Below, in pieces: positions 44,182 through 54,500 of a stretch of 64,000 nucleotides of DNA. Numbering within the stretch: the first letter of the stretch is position 1; every line of letters starts with the position of its first letter. The position numbers were made by a program, and so were the translations under genes. Below the pieces are notes generated by a model. The model saw only the letters and a list, made by a program, of their open reading frames with translations. It was not told the origin of the DNA and did no database searches. This DNA comes from Moniliella sp. 'wahieum' (Eukaryota > Basidiomycota > Moniliellomycetes > Moniliellales > Moniliellaceae): contig RSEE01000032.1 of assembly GCA_003971905.1 (NCBI GenBank), forward strand, positions 558,001 through 622,000, given 5' to 3'.

Positions 44182-45750
44182 ATGGTCCGTCGTCGCGACT
44201 CGTCTGGGTCGGAAGATGCGTATGTGGACAGTGACGAGGAGCTTCCGGTGCTGGCCAAGCGGGGCGGAGCGCCGAGCCGTGCGCCGCGCAAGCGCGCGCC
44301 GACGCAGCCGGAAAGTTATGCGTGGGAAGCGCAGTACCAAAAGTCGTGGGAAGGCGTGCAGGAAGACGGCACGGGTCAGCTGGCGGCGACGACCTCGTGG
44401 CTGCACGCTGCGCAGCGACGAAAAGTAGGTGCTGAGCCACTGCAGCGCGGCATCCTGCGCCACCTCGTGCTCATTCTCGATTTGAGCGAAGCGATGTTGG
44501 AAACCGACTTGCGGCCCTCACGATGGCAATTGGTCTTGTCCCTCACCCGCCACTTTGTCACGGAGTTTTATGACCAAAACCCCATTGGCCAATTGGCCTT
44601 GCTTGTCACCCGCGCCGGCGTCGCCGAACGCCTCGTGCCCATGGGCGCCAACCCCACCGAGTTCCTCCGTGTCTTGGCCGCCAAACGAACGCTCGAACCG
44701 CGCGGCGAACGAGCTTGCAAAAATGCTCTGGAAATGGCCCGAGGCAGCTTGGCGTACGCACTCCCCCCCCCCCCCCCCTCCTTTCTCCTTTCTTCGTGCT
44801 TCGTTCTCCGTTCTTCGTTCTTGGTTGGATGGGGAACGCATGAGACGAGATGAGATGACGTGACTGAGTGTGGGGACCAGACATTTGCCCAGCACCAATT
44901 CGCGCGAGGTGGTGGTGCTCTGGGGCAGCCTGACGACCCAGGACCCGGGCAACATTCACGACACGATTGCGCGTCTGGCCGAGGACGGGGTGCGGGTATC
45001 CTGTGTGTCGCTCGCGGCCGAGATGAAAGTGCTGCACAGCCTGGCGGACCGAACGGGGGGGCAGTTCAATGTCGCGTTGGACGAGGACCATCTGCAGCAG
45101 CTGTTGGCGGACCTCGTGCCGCCGCCAGCGGTCATTGAGACGGAGGACAAACCCTCCGGCCCTGAGCACGACGACGCGCAAGGCGAGCTTCTCTGTCTGG
45201 GCTTCCCGACCAAACGCGCCGCGCTGGGTGCGCCCACGCTCTGTGCATGCCACAACAAGCCCGCACACGCGGCTACCTCTGTGCGCGCTGCCAAGCTCAG
45301 CTCTGCGACGTTCCCACCGACTGCCCCGTCTGCGGATTGACCGCCATCCTCTCCACCCACCTCGCACGCAGCTACCACCACCTCTTGCCCGTCCGGCCGT
45401 ACGAGCCGCTGCGCTGGGCTGCGATTGCAAATCCCAATCCCCATCCCAATCCCAATCCCAATCCCCATCCCAATCCCAGTCCCAATCCCCATCCCAATGC
45501 GAATGGGAAGGCCAGCGACGCGCCGGACCCAGACCGCTGCTTTGCGTGCTGCACCGCTTTCCCGCGCCTCGCTCTGGCCGAGCAGCGGGAGCAAGACCAC
45601 GAGGCGGAACGTGTGGCGCAAGAACGCGAAGAAGCGCGTCGGTACGCCACCTCGGGCCGGTACCGCTGTCCCCGCTGTCACCACACTTTTTGTCTCGAGT
45701 GCGATACGTTTGTGCACGACGTGCTGCATGTCTGTCCTGGCTGTGTGTGA
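44182..45750 (+). CDS. SSL1: TFIIH core subunit Ssl1 (p44)
   Basis: Ssl1 stimulates the XPD/Rad3 helicase in transcription initiation and nucleotide excision repair. From ATG 44182: acidic/basic head (DSDEELPVLAKRG), YAWEAQYQKSWEGVQEDGTG, then the vWA domain LRHLVLILDLSEAMLETDLR, RWQLVLSLTRHFVTEFYDQN, NPIGQLALLVTRAGVAERLV. Intron 44754-44880 contains a 16-C run and restores SLA-HLPSTNSREVVVLW then GSLTTQDPGNIHDTI. The C-terminal zinc part reads GYLCARCQAQLCDVPTDCPV, CFACCTAF, YRCPRCHHTFCLECDTFVHD and HVCPGC, the C4 RING-like domain. One frame change lies near 45270. A repeat-encoded Asn-Pro/His-Pro insert (45428-45499) sits between PLRWAAIA and the DPDRCFACC module. Confidence 0.95.
45428..45499 (+). 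repeat. CCCAAT/CCCCAT hexanucleotide repeat inside SSL1
   Basis: About twelve degenerate 6-bp units encode alternating Asn-Pro and His-Pro dipeptides. A similar CCCATC/CCCAAT array occurs in noncoding sequence at 51472-51536. Confidence 0.9.
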
Positions 45751-46379
45751 AGGTGCGAACGGTCGCGTCGAGAGCCCGCAGGAGGACGGCCAACAGAGGT
45801 CAAGTACGATCACCATTACCAGTACCAGTACCCGCTGGGGCTAGGCTTTTGCTTTGCTTTGTTTTGTTTTGTTTTGTTTTGCTTTGCTTTGGGACAAGGG
45901 AGACAGGATGGCATTTGCGAATGAAAGGCGAGGAAGGAAGAAGGAAGAAGAACGAGGAACGAGGAAAAAAAGGGGGTTACAAGCAAAAGTGAGAGGCGAG
46001 AGGTGAGAGGTGAGAGGAGGAAAAGAGGAAAAGAGGAAAAGAGGAAAGGAAGGACGCGAGTAGCGCGAGGGCGTGAAATGAAATAAAAGATAGTGTCCTG
46101 GGGGCAGACGAGGCGCAGAGGAGAGCGGTTGAGACGACATAAAACAAAACGGTGCCAGCCACACGAGGCAGCCGAGGCAGGAGGAAGCGGGCAGAAGAGC
46201 CAACGCTCCAGACATGCCCAGCATGCGCCTTGCGGCGTTAGGCAGTGTGGATGAAAAAAAGGACTTTTAGGAGGGTGGGGTGAGACACTACCGTGTGTGT
46301 GTGTGCGCGTGGGGTGTAGGTGTAGGTGCGGGTGAGGGAGTGGGGGGAGGGGGGGGCATAGGGCGTGGCATGTCATGGG
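45751..46379. other. Intergenic between convergent SSL1 and SKT5
   Basis: Contains a TTTGC/TTTTG microsatellite (45846-45892), a GAGGAAAA/GAGAGGTGA purine tract (45920-46050) and a GT run (46292-46305). No gene seen. Confidence 0.55.
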
Positions 46380-48289
46380 TTACGCGACCGCCGTCCGTCG
46401 CGGTTGCGGCGCCTTGGGAAGGCCGTTCAACCTGGGTCCGCCGCGCTTATCGCCATGTTCCACGGCCTTGGCGTACCAGGTGCGGGCGGCGGCCGGGTCG
46501 CGCGCGGTGCCAATGCCATTTTCGCTAAAGTAGCCCATGGCGTACTCGGCCTTGGCCAGGCCCTGTTCGGCGGCGCGCTTGGCCCAGAGGTAGGCCTCGG
46601 TATCGCTCTGCGGCAGCACGCCCGGCACACCGACCAGGTACCACGCCGTCAGCGCAAAGCACGCTTCCTTGTGGTTCTGCTGCGCGGCAATGTTGTACAT
46701 GTGCACACTCAGTCCGCCATCCACCGCACAGCCCATCTTGCCATACTCGTAGTTGAACCCGAGCTTGTACGCGCTAGGTGCGTACCCCAGCTCGGCCGCG
46801 CGCGCCAGCAGCTGGCACGCATGCTCGTGGTCCGGGAAGACAACGCCCGAGATTCCGCGGTCGTGGATCAGCGCGAGCTCGTGCAGCGCCTGTGGCCATT
46901 CTGGGGTGGCGACCTGGGCCGAGAGCTTGAGGTACTTGATGCCTTCTTTGGCGTTCTTGCGACGTCCCAGCTCGCCATTGAGTTCGGCCGTGGCCAGGCG
47001 ATAGAGTGCGCCCGGGTGGCCTTGCGCACCGGCCTTGCGCAGCCACTGGAGCGCTTTCGCATTGTCCTTGATACAGCCCCAGCCCTTTTCGTAGCACCGC
47101 CCGGCCTTGTACGCCGCTCGGCATGCCATGTTTGGCCGCCAAGACGTACTGCGCCTGTGCGCGCGACATGCCCGCCTTGCCCTCCCGGCCTACTCCAGCG
47201 CCATGCACTCGGCCAAGTAGTACTGCGCGCCAACGTGGCCCCGATCGGCAATCTTGCGCAGCATGCCAAAGCTTTCCTGGTACAGCGCCTTGCGCTCCTT
47301 GGGGTCCAGCGTCATGTCGTCCCGCACCTGCGCCGCTTCCACCATAAATACAGCCAGCTCATACACCGTCTGCGGGTCGGTCGTCCGGCGCGCATTGGCG
47401 CGGTACAGCTCCAGCGTCTTGGCATGCGACAAGAGCGCCAGGTCTTCGCCCAGACGGAGATGGTGTTGTCAAACCCGCCGCACTCGCGCACTCGCCGAGA
47501 GGAAGGAGACCGGCCGGCTGGTCGCATTCGAGCCAAAGATGGACGGCGGCGCACTCCACGCCGACGCTTTGCCCGTCGGCGTCGGCGGCAACGACGCTTC
47601 CGAGCTCGTGGCGCGCAGCTGGCCCATGCTCGTGTTGATCGCAGCAAGGGAGAGACGTCCCTTGCCGGCGGCCAGCTGACGCGTGCTCAGGCTCGGCGGC
47701 ATCTCGGACGGCGTCTCGGGCGGGGTGAGGGCGTCGGCGAGCGAGCCCCGCGGGGACGGGGACGAGGGCACGGGGTCCTTGCCGTTGCGGATGGAGCTGT
47801 GGGGCTGCTGTTGCGCGGGCGGACCATAAAGTAGGGCTGGGGGGGCACGACGGGCTCTGGCTCGGGCTCTGGCTCGGGCGTGAGCTGGGCGGAGGAAGGG
47901 GTCGCGGGCTCGGCGGCCTCAGAAGGGGCCGGGAGCGGGTGGGAGGATTTGGGACGGAAGGGGACGGGGCTGGAGACGCTGAGGCGCTTGCCGACGGAGC
48001 TGCTGAAGGAGCGGAAGAGCGAGGAGGCGCGGCGGGAGTGGTGGCGCAGGCGGCTGGCGGCGGCGGTGGGCTGGGCGTTGGGGTCGGGGGAGGCGTCGGG
48101 CGGGGGCGGGGGCGAGGGGGTGGAGAGCTGGGCCAGGGCCGAGACGGAGGCGGAGGAGGCGGGGGTGGTGGCGGAGCGGGACGCGGCCGAGGGCGCGTGG
48201 AGGGAGGGGTGGGCGTCGTCGCTGCCGCTGCCGCTGAGCGCGGTGGACGTGGCGTCGTCGTCGGCCGGGCGGGGGGGCAGGGCGTCCAT
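46380..48289 (-). CDS. SKT5: Chitin synthase activator Skt5/Chs4 (Sel1 repeats)
   Basis: Skt5/Chs4 activates class IV chitin synthase at the bud neck or hyphal tip. From ATG 48289 (MDALPPRPADDDATSTALSG) a long Ser/Pro-rich disordered half leads to the family entry motif FDNTISV, LSHAKTLELYRANARRTTDP, QTVYELAVFMVEAA. Sel1 repeats then follow: GMLRKIADRGHVGAQYYLAE, QAQYVLAAKHG, RAAYKAGRCYEKGWGC with KALQWLRKAGAQGHPGALY, KYLKLSA, LLARAAELGYAPSAYKLGFN with YEYGKMGC, MYNIAAQQNHKEACFALTAW and WAKRAAEQGLAKAEYAMGYF with SENGIG. The stop (46380-46382) follows QPRRTAVA; yeast Skt5 ends in a CaaX prenylation box, which is not seen here. Frame changes occur near 47200, 47440 and 47760. Confidence 0.93.
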
Positions 48290-48897
48290 GGTGGTGGTGG
48301 TGGTGGAGGCGGAGGGGAGGCGAGGGGATGCTGTTTCTGGGGCTGTTCTGGCGGCGTCGCTCGCGGGGGGCGAAAATTCGTGGGCGAGGGAGCAGCGCAG
48401 CGCAGAGCGGCGCGGTGCGGTGCTGTGCAGTGCGGTGCGGTGGGGGGCGGGGGCGGCAGGCGCACGGGGGCAGCGTCGGCGCAAGGCACGGCTGCTCGGG
48501 GAGCCGCACGGCGCCTGTGTGGGTTGCGTGCGGATCAGAGCCGATCAGGCGTCAGGGGGGCAGCCGAGGAGGCAGGCGGCCGCAGCAGCCCGCACGCGGC
48601 GCCCGATGGCGTCACCGCCCTCCGCTCCCGCCACACCGCCGCTGTGGGAAGCAGCTGGGACAGCCGCACAGCCTCAGCTGGCCTCAGCGCCTCCGCCTCA
48701 GCGCCTCAGCCTCAGCGCAGCGCAGCACGCGGCTGTGTGTGCCTGGGCTGGCGCGCTGCCTGGGGCTGCTGTGACATGCATGTGATGCCCACAGAACCTC
48801 CCCCATGCATCACATGCACCTCCAGCTGCCTTTCCAGGCAGGCCGACGCCCCCACTGGGGCACAATCGAACCCCCGATCTGCTGAGTATCCTCCGTC
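48290..48897. other. Intergenic SKT5/COA3 with hairpin and CAGCG repeats
   Basis: Promoter side of SKT5 and 3' side of COA3. Repeats of CCTCAGCGCCTC type fill 48670-48725. A perfect 12-bp inverted repeat lies at 48777-48788 and 48807-48818 (see next entry). Confidence 0.5.
48777..48818. repeat. 12-bp inverted repeat (potential hairpin)
   Basis: TGCATGTGATGC and its exact reverse complement GCATCACATGCA are separated by 18 bp. It lies 80 bp beyond the COA3 stop and so could form a hairpin in that transcript's 3' region. Confidence 0.8.
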
Positions 48898-49631
48898 TTA
48901 CGTCATACCCATTGCAATCCAACATTCAATCCAGACGCTGCCCGCCCAGGCGCGTACGTAGCCCGCTACGCCCCCGCCCGGCTCTTCCACAGCCCGCCCC
49001 CCCGCTTGGCCCACCCCCACCAGCCCTCCCTCGGCACGCCCCTCGGGCACCGCCGCCTCCTCCGTCTGCGCCGCCGGCGCCGCTGCCGCCAGCGCCAGCA
49101 CGTCCCGCTCCAGCGCGTCTTCCTCCACCTCGGGCACCAGCTCGTCCAGGTCGGAAAAGTCGTCTTGCGACACCTGCGTCCCAGTTAGCCTCCCTGCCCT
49201 GCAATCCACGCACAGCCACAGCACACACCTTGCTCACGCAATGTATACACAGTCATCACAGCACCCCACCAGCGACCCGGCAAGCAGCACGTTCGACACC
49301 AAGTATTTCCTCCGCGCCGCCTTGAGGAACGCGCCCATCTGGCCCGACGGCGTGAACCACGTGTTCTGCTGCGGTACCGTGCCGTGTGTCGCAGCGGCGT
49401 TGTGGGCGCGCCCACGGGCGCCTGGTACTCTTGCTGCGCTTGCGCCTGCTTCTGCATCCGCCGTTGCACTTCCGCATGGTCCGTCTCGCCCTCAGCGTGG
49501 ACCGAAGAGGAGTGGAGCGTCCGCGCGGGAGCCTGCGCGCGCTGCCGCAGCAGCAGAGGCGCGAGTGGGCGCGCAGCCAGGGCGGTGCGTGCGCTGGAGC
49601 GCGCAGCGGGCAGCTTGCTTGTCCAGCTCAT
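48898..49631 (-). CDS. COA3: Cytochrome c oxidase assembly factor Coa3
   Basis: Coa3 is a single-pass inner-membrane protein that binds new Cox1 and restrains its translation. From ATG 49631: presequence-like MSWTSKLPAARSSARTALAA with RTLHSSSV, EVQRRMQKQAQAQQEYQAP, then in another frame NTWFTPSGQMGAFLKAARRK, YLVSNVLLAGSLVGAVMTVY (the membrane helix) and TLREQ. An intron of about 53 nt (49174-49226) joins to VSQDDFSDLDELV, the conserved VSQDxFxDLDE tail motif. The family usually stops shortly after this motif, but here the frame runs on for about 90 Ala/Gly/Glu-rich codons to 48898, so either the tail is extended or the true stop is hidden by an indel. Two frame changes are needed in exon 1. 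Confidence 0.8.
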
Positions 49632-49787
49632 GGCAGCGCAATGGTGGTGGTCGTTGGCGGTTGGTTGTGCCGGGACAGCGGAAGGTTCTTGCGGCGCTTG
49701 GATTCCAGATTCCAGAGCGAAGCGCCGGGACAGCAGGTGGGCTGATGACATATGCATTGTTTCAACACTGGGGCGTACGTAAGCAGG

Positions 49788-49822
49788 CGCGTCGCGTCGT
49801 CGCGTCGTCGCGTCGGTACGCG
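49788..49822. promoter_or_regulatory. CGCGT (MCB-like) cluster upstream of PRI1
   Basis: CGCGT occurs at 49788, 49793, 49801 and 49809, with ACGCG at 49818, all 70-106 bp ahead of the DNA primase ATG. ACGCG(T) is the core of the MluI cell-cycle box bound by MBF in fungi, which drives S-phase genes including primase in yeast. Confidence 0.55.
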
Positions 49823-49893
49823 CCGAGCCACTGCGCCGCCCGTGTCGGTTGCTTCCGGCCGCTTCTCTCCCACCACCACCACCTGCCCCGTCC

Positions 49894-51404
49894 ATGTCGA
49901 CCGCCGTCGCCTCCTCCGCCTCCTCGAGCGCAGCACCATCCTCATCCACCTCCGTCCTACGGCCTGTCCGGCCCGTCACGGACGACGAGCTGGATGCAGA
50001 CGATGGTCAACTGGACGATGCGCTGGCCACGTTCGACTACAAGGCGTATGTTCTCCCCCCCCCCTGTTCCCTCGCGCGCCCTGCCGTCGCCTAACCCTTT
50101 TCCCTTCCCAGGCTTGACCGATCCGTCGACGGACGTGATGGCGATGCTGGCCTACTACCGCTTCCTTCTTCCGTGGCGCTCGCTCTTACCTGGCTCAACC
50201 ACGACATGCCGCAGCGCCCCAGCAAGCTGTTTACGCATCGCGAGTTTGCGTTTACGCTGCAAAACGATGCGTATCTGCGCTACATTTCCGTAGCCAATGC
50301 TGCGGAGCTGCAGAAGGAGGTGGTGCGTCTGAACCCATCCCGGTTCGAGATTGGGCCCGTGTACAGTGCGCAGCCCAAGGACCGCAAACGGCATCCCAAA
50401 GCGCTCTTCCGGCCCGTGGCGCGCGAACTGGTGTTTGACATTGACATGACCGACTATGACGAAATCCGCACCTGCTGCTCAGGCAAGGACATGTGCCGTC
50501 GCTGCTGGGGCTTTATCCGGGTGGCATGCAAGGTGCTGGACGAGGCGCTGCGGACCGACTTTGGGTACAAGCATTTGCTCTGGGTCTACTCGGGCCGTCG
50601 TGGTATCCATTGTTGGGTCTCGGACCGGGCTGCGATGGAGCTGAATGACGACCAACGCCGTGCGCTTGTTGGCTACCTCTCTGTCCTCCAGGGTTCGGGC
50701 CACTTTACGAAAAAGGTCCAGCTGGGCGCCGAGGTACGCAACCGGGCGCTGCACCCGGCGCTGCGGCGCGCGTTGGGCGCGCGCGGCAAAACAGGCCAGG
50801 TGGGCGTGCTGTCACAAGCGTTTAGCGAGCTGATTCTGCAGGACCAAGACTGTTTCCGCTCGGAAAAGGGCTGGCGTACCTTACTCCAGCTCTTGCCCAG
50901 CCGGGAGCGGGACGAGAAAGGGTGGGGGGCCAAGTTGGCGGCCAAGTGGGAACGTACGCCGTCGTCGAGCATGGCCAAGTGGCTGGACGTGATGGATGTA
51001 GTGGCGAAAGAGGAGAGTTGGGCGGCGTACTGCGAAGACATTATTCTGCAGTACACCTACCCGCGTATCGATACCGAAGTGACCAAGCACATGAACCATT
51101 TGCTCAAGAGCCCCTTTGTCGTTCACCCGGCCACGGGACGCGTCTGTGTCCCGCTCGACGTGGCTACGATCGACGAGTTTGACCCGGACAGTTGCCCGAC
51201 CGTGGCGCAGAGCTGCGCGAACAGGACCAGTACATCCGCCGTGCCCAGCGCGACCCTACGCGCATCGCCGACCCCAACGTGCATGCGTGGGACCACACCT
51301 CACTCAAACCTTATGTCGATCTCTTTGACCGCCACTGCCAGGCCATCGTACGCGAAACCGACTCGGTCCGCCGCGCCCAGATGGCCCAGTCGATCGAATT
51401 TTGA
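49894..51404 (+). CDS. PRI1: DNA primase catalytic (small) subunit
   Basis: Synthesises RNA primers within the polymerase alpha-primase complex. From ATG 49894 (in-frame alternative 49849) an acidic head ends LDDALATFDYKA. After intron 50046-50111 the family blocks appear: MLAYYRFLLPWRSL, TWLNHDMPQRPSKLFTHREF, AFTLQNDAYLRYIS, KRHPKALFRPVARELVFDID followed by MTDYD (catalytic DxD near 50437-50445), CCSGKDMCRRCW (zinc site), SGRRGIHCWVSD (nucleotide-binding SGRRGxH near 50590), EVTKHMNHLLKSPFVVHPAT followed by GRVCVPLD. The C-terminal YVDLFDRHCQAIVRETDS needs one frame change near 51200 and ends at 51404. Another change lies near 50185. About 480 codons, normal. Divergent from COA3, convergent with UBR1. 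Confidence 0.95.
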
Positions 51405-51594
51405 TCCTGCCGTCCACTGACTCTTTCTTTCGTCTCTCCCACTCCTTCCCTTTCGCCCTTGCCATTCCAACGTTCCCATCCCCATCTCCATCCCCATCCC
51501 CATCCCCATCCCAATCCCAATCCTAATCCTAATCTTACCGCTACCGCTTCCCATAAACGCGTACGAGGAGCACAGTTGGCCTTCTCGTCCTATT
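51405..51594. repeat. CCCATC/CCCAAT microsatellite between PRI1 and UBR1
   Basis: Degenerate 6-bp units CCCATC, CCCAAT and CCTAAT run from about 51472 to 51536. The shift of the unit along the array looks like replication slippage. Confidence 0.8.
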
Positions 51595-54500
51595 TCATAG
51601 CCCCTGCTCTGCGCTACCTTGGTCCCCTCCTGGCTGGCCAGGCCCATCACAGATGATGGAAAAGATGCGTTGATTCATGCAAGACACTGCAGTGGCCGTC
51701 GCATTGAGCTCGGACCGAGCGCGATCCAAAGCGGCGGGCGCACAGCGCAGGTAAACGTTAAAACGTTTGCCACCGCCCGAGTCGTGGGTGGCCTCGATCT
51801 TGGCGCGACCAAGTTGGGCAGGGCGTGGAGGAGCCACTGTCTGCGCAGTTCATCGTAGCGTGCGCGGTGGAGGTGCTGGGGCCGGCCTTTGCACAGGCCA
51901 ATGTCCACCTCGCCATGCGAGTCGAGGTAGGGCGAAAAAGTAAATGTGCCATGTTGCTCGCCGAGGACCAAAATTACATTCGTCTTGAGCTTGAAAAATA
52001 CGCCCATTACCACACTCGGAACGGTGCACGTTGCACTCCCCGCGCCCGTCGTCCGACTGGCAACAAAACGACTGGTAACATACCACCGCCCCACACAGTA
52101 GACATACATAAAGCCGGGTCTGCGGCACGTCCCCGCACCGCCCACACCGCCGCACCTGCGTCTCTTGCAGCAGACGCGCCAGGTCCGAAGGTAACTCCAC
52201 CAGCTCGTACACGCCCGGGTGCTCGAGGAGCAGCAGTGGGCGCGAGGGCACAGCGCCACTGCCACTGCCACTGCCACTGCCACCGGGCGCGTGGATGGGC
52301 AAGGGCTGCAAGAGCGAGACAAAGGGCAGGTACGCATGCTTGATCCAGCCATCCATGATGCCCACCAAACTCGTCTGCCGGCCCGATCGGGCGGGCAAGG
52401 CCGAGCTGGGCAACTCAATGCCCAGGTGCTGCATCAGACGGAGATACTCCGAGTCCGGTCCCGGGTTGGGTGGAGACGCGCCGGTGCTAGAGCTGGAGCT
52501 GGAGCTGGCCGACGGTGCGCGCACAGGCCCCGGTCCAAATACGGCCGAGCGCAACAGCGCCGCACGACGTAAAAACGGAAGCGTATGTGTGCAGAGCAAC
52601 TTGGCCAGCGTATCGTCCTCCACCCGGTCCAGACCGAGGGAAATGTTGCCGCGTTCGTAGCCGACGAGACCGATGATGTTGGCCACGGTCCAGCGCACGT
52701 CGGGAAACACGTGGCGTGCGGTTTCCAGGTCGATTGGGTCGATCGGGGCCTGGCGGCCACGACGGAAGAGAGAGCGGTAGGCGGCCGGCAAGGATGAGGT
52801 CGAGGCCGAGGCCGAGGACGAAGACGAAGAAGATGAGGGCGAGGGCGAGGGGGGCCAGAGACTGGGTTGGGCCAGAGCAAATACCAGCTGGACCAGGGCG
52901 GCATAGAACAGGAGCGAGATGACGTGGTCCAGCTCGGCCGGCATCACGACCGCAGCCTCAACGAGGAGGCTCATGGGATCCCGCAGGATGAGCGGCGAGC
53001 GCACTGCCTCGTCCATCGTCCAATGCGGAAGAATGCGTTTGAGCAGCCCTTGTCGCATCGCCTCCGTCCCCCCTTCGACCGACAGGTGCATCCGCAGCCG
53101 TAACGTGTGCAGCAACCCGCGGACAAGGTGCGAGGTAGCCTCGTTCAACGTTTCTACTACCGTCGTCGTCGTCGCCCGGCCCCGCGCGGCCACCTCCAAC
53201 ATGGACAGCGTGTAGCCCACCACGTCCTGCGGCAGGTAGATGGTGCGACTGGGAAGAGCAAGAATGGTGCGCTGCTGCAACTGACCCATCCAGTCTTTCA
53301 TTTCTGCGGCCTGGACCTGGATGACCTTCTGGAATCGCTCCACGCGCCATCCATCGCTTCTTCCCACAGCCCCACTTGGCCACCGACGCCAGCGTCGGCA
53401 CCTCCCTCGTCTCGGAAGCATACCAGCAAGTGAACGTGCCGGACCCACTTGGTTCCTGCACCTTGTCTGCGCCCGTCCACCGCAGCACATCAATGTTCAC
53501 CTTCCGAATCCATTCTGGGAGCGAGCGAGCGTCGGGGGTGCAGTCGGGGGCTGAAAGCGACGCACTTCGGTGCGAGTCGGGCAAGGGGAGAAGGTGTTGC
53601 CCAAACGCTTTGCACAGCGGGCACACCACCTCCAGCCGCTCCGTATTCTCAGCAAGTCGTCGACCGAGAGCGGTGGTACGGCCTTGGGCATAAGAGGCAA
53701 AGCACGCGCAGTGCATCATGTGCCCGCACGTCGTCGTGTACAGCCCAGGACGAGTGAACGCAGGCGGGAAGGCGCCGCGGGGCGGAAGGTCGGGGTGGTC
53801 CCAGGTCGAAAAGTTGGACGGCGCGCCGCGCACACGAGGAATGCCCTTCTCTCCCGCCGGGCCCTCACCGCGGTCGAGCGTGAGTGGGGTGGCGAGGCTC
53901 TGGGCCAGCCCCTCGAGATCAGTGCTGGGCAGAAGGCGCATGGTACGGCTCTGCTGGACATGGACCAACATGCCAAACGGCTCAGCGGGCGTCAGCCCCT
54001 CTTGGCATAAGATGCACGACCCGTATTTCAGAGCCACCTCCTGGTCCGTGGTCAACCGCTTCTCCCCGCCGCCTCGGTCGGAGCTACATCTTCAGTCGGT
54101 GTCTCCGACGGCCCAGGTTCTTCCTCGTCCAACGTCCGCAACAGATCTTTTTGCTGCTGAAAACTTCTTCATGATGGCTTCTTGGCGTGCCCGGGCGGCG
54201 GCCCGCCGCGCCTCAAGTCGTTTCGCCACCTTATCCTCCTCGCTAGGGGGGGCACGGAGCGTCTTGCCCTCCAAATGGAAAATGTGGGTGAGACGGTCGA
54301 GCCCATTGTGCTGGTGTGCGATTTGGACTGCTGGTCCAATACAAAGTTCACCTTGCCTCGCACGCCCACCGCCCCCTCGCTCTTCTCCATTCGACAGAGC
54401 AGCTGGAGTAAACTGAGCCCACGAGAAGCAGGCTCCATCAACTTGTCCACAAACTCCGACCCGCGCATCGCCATGCCCGCCGAAATAAGCTGAAGGAACG

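Noticed and set aside
51500-51536. Interstitial telomere-like CCTAATC repeats
   Set aside because: Units are CCCAAT drifting to CCTAAT, continuous with a CCCATC microsatellite, not the fungal CCCTAA telomere unit.
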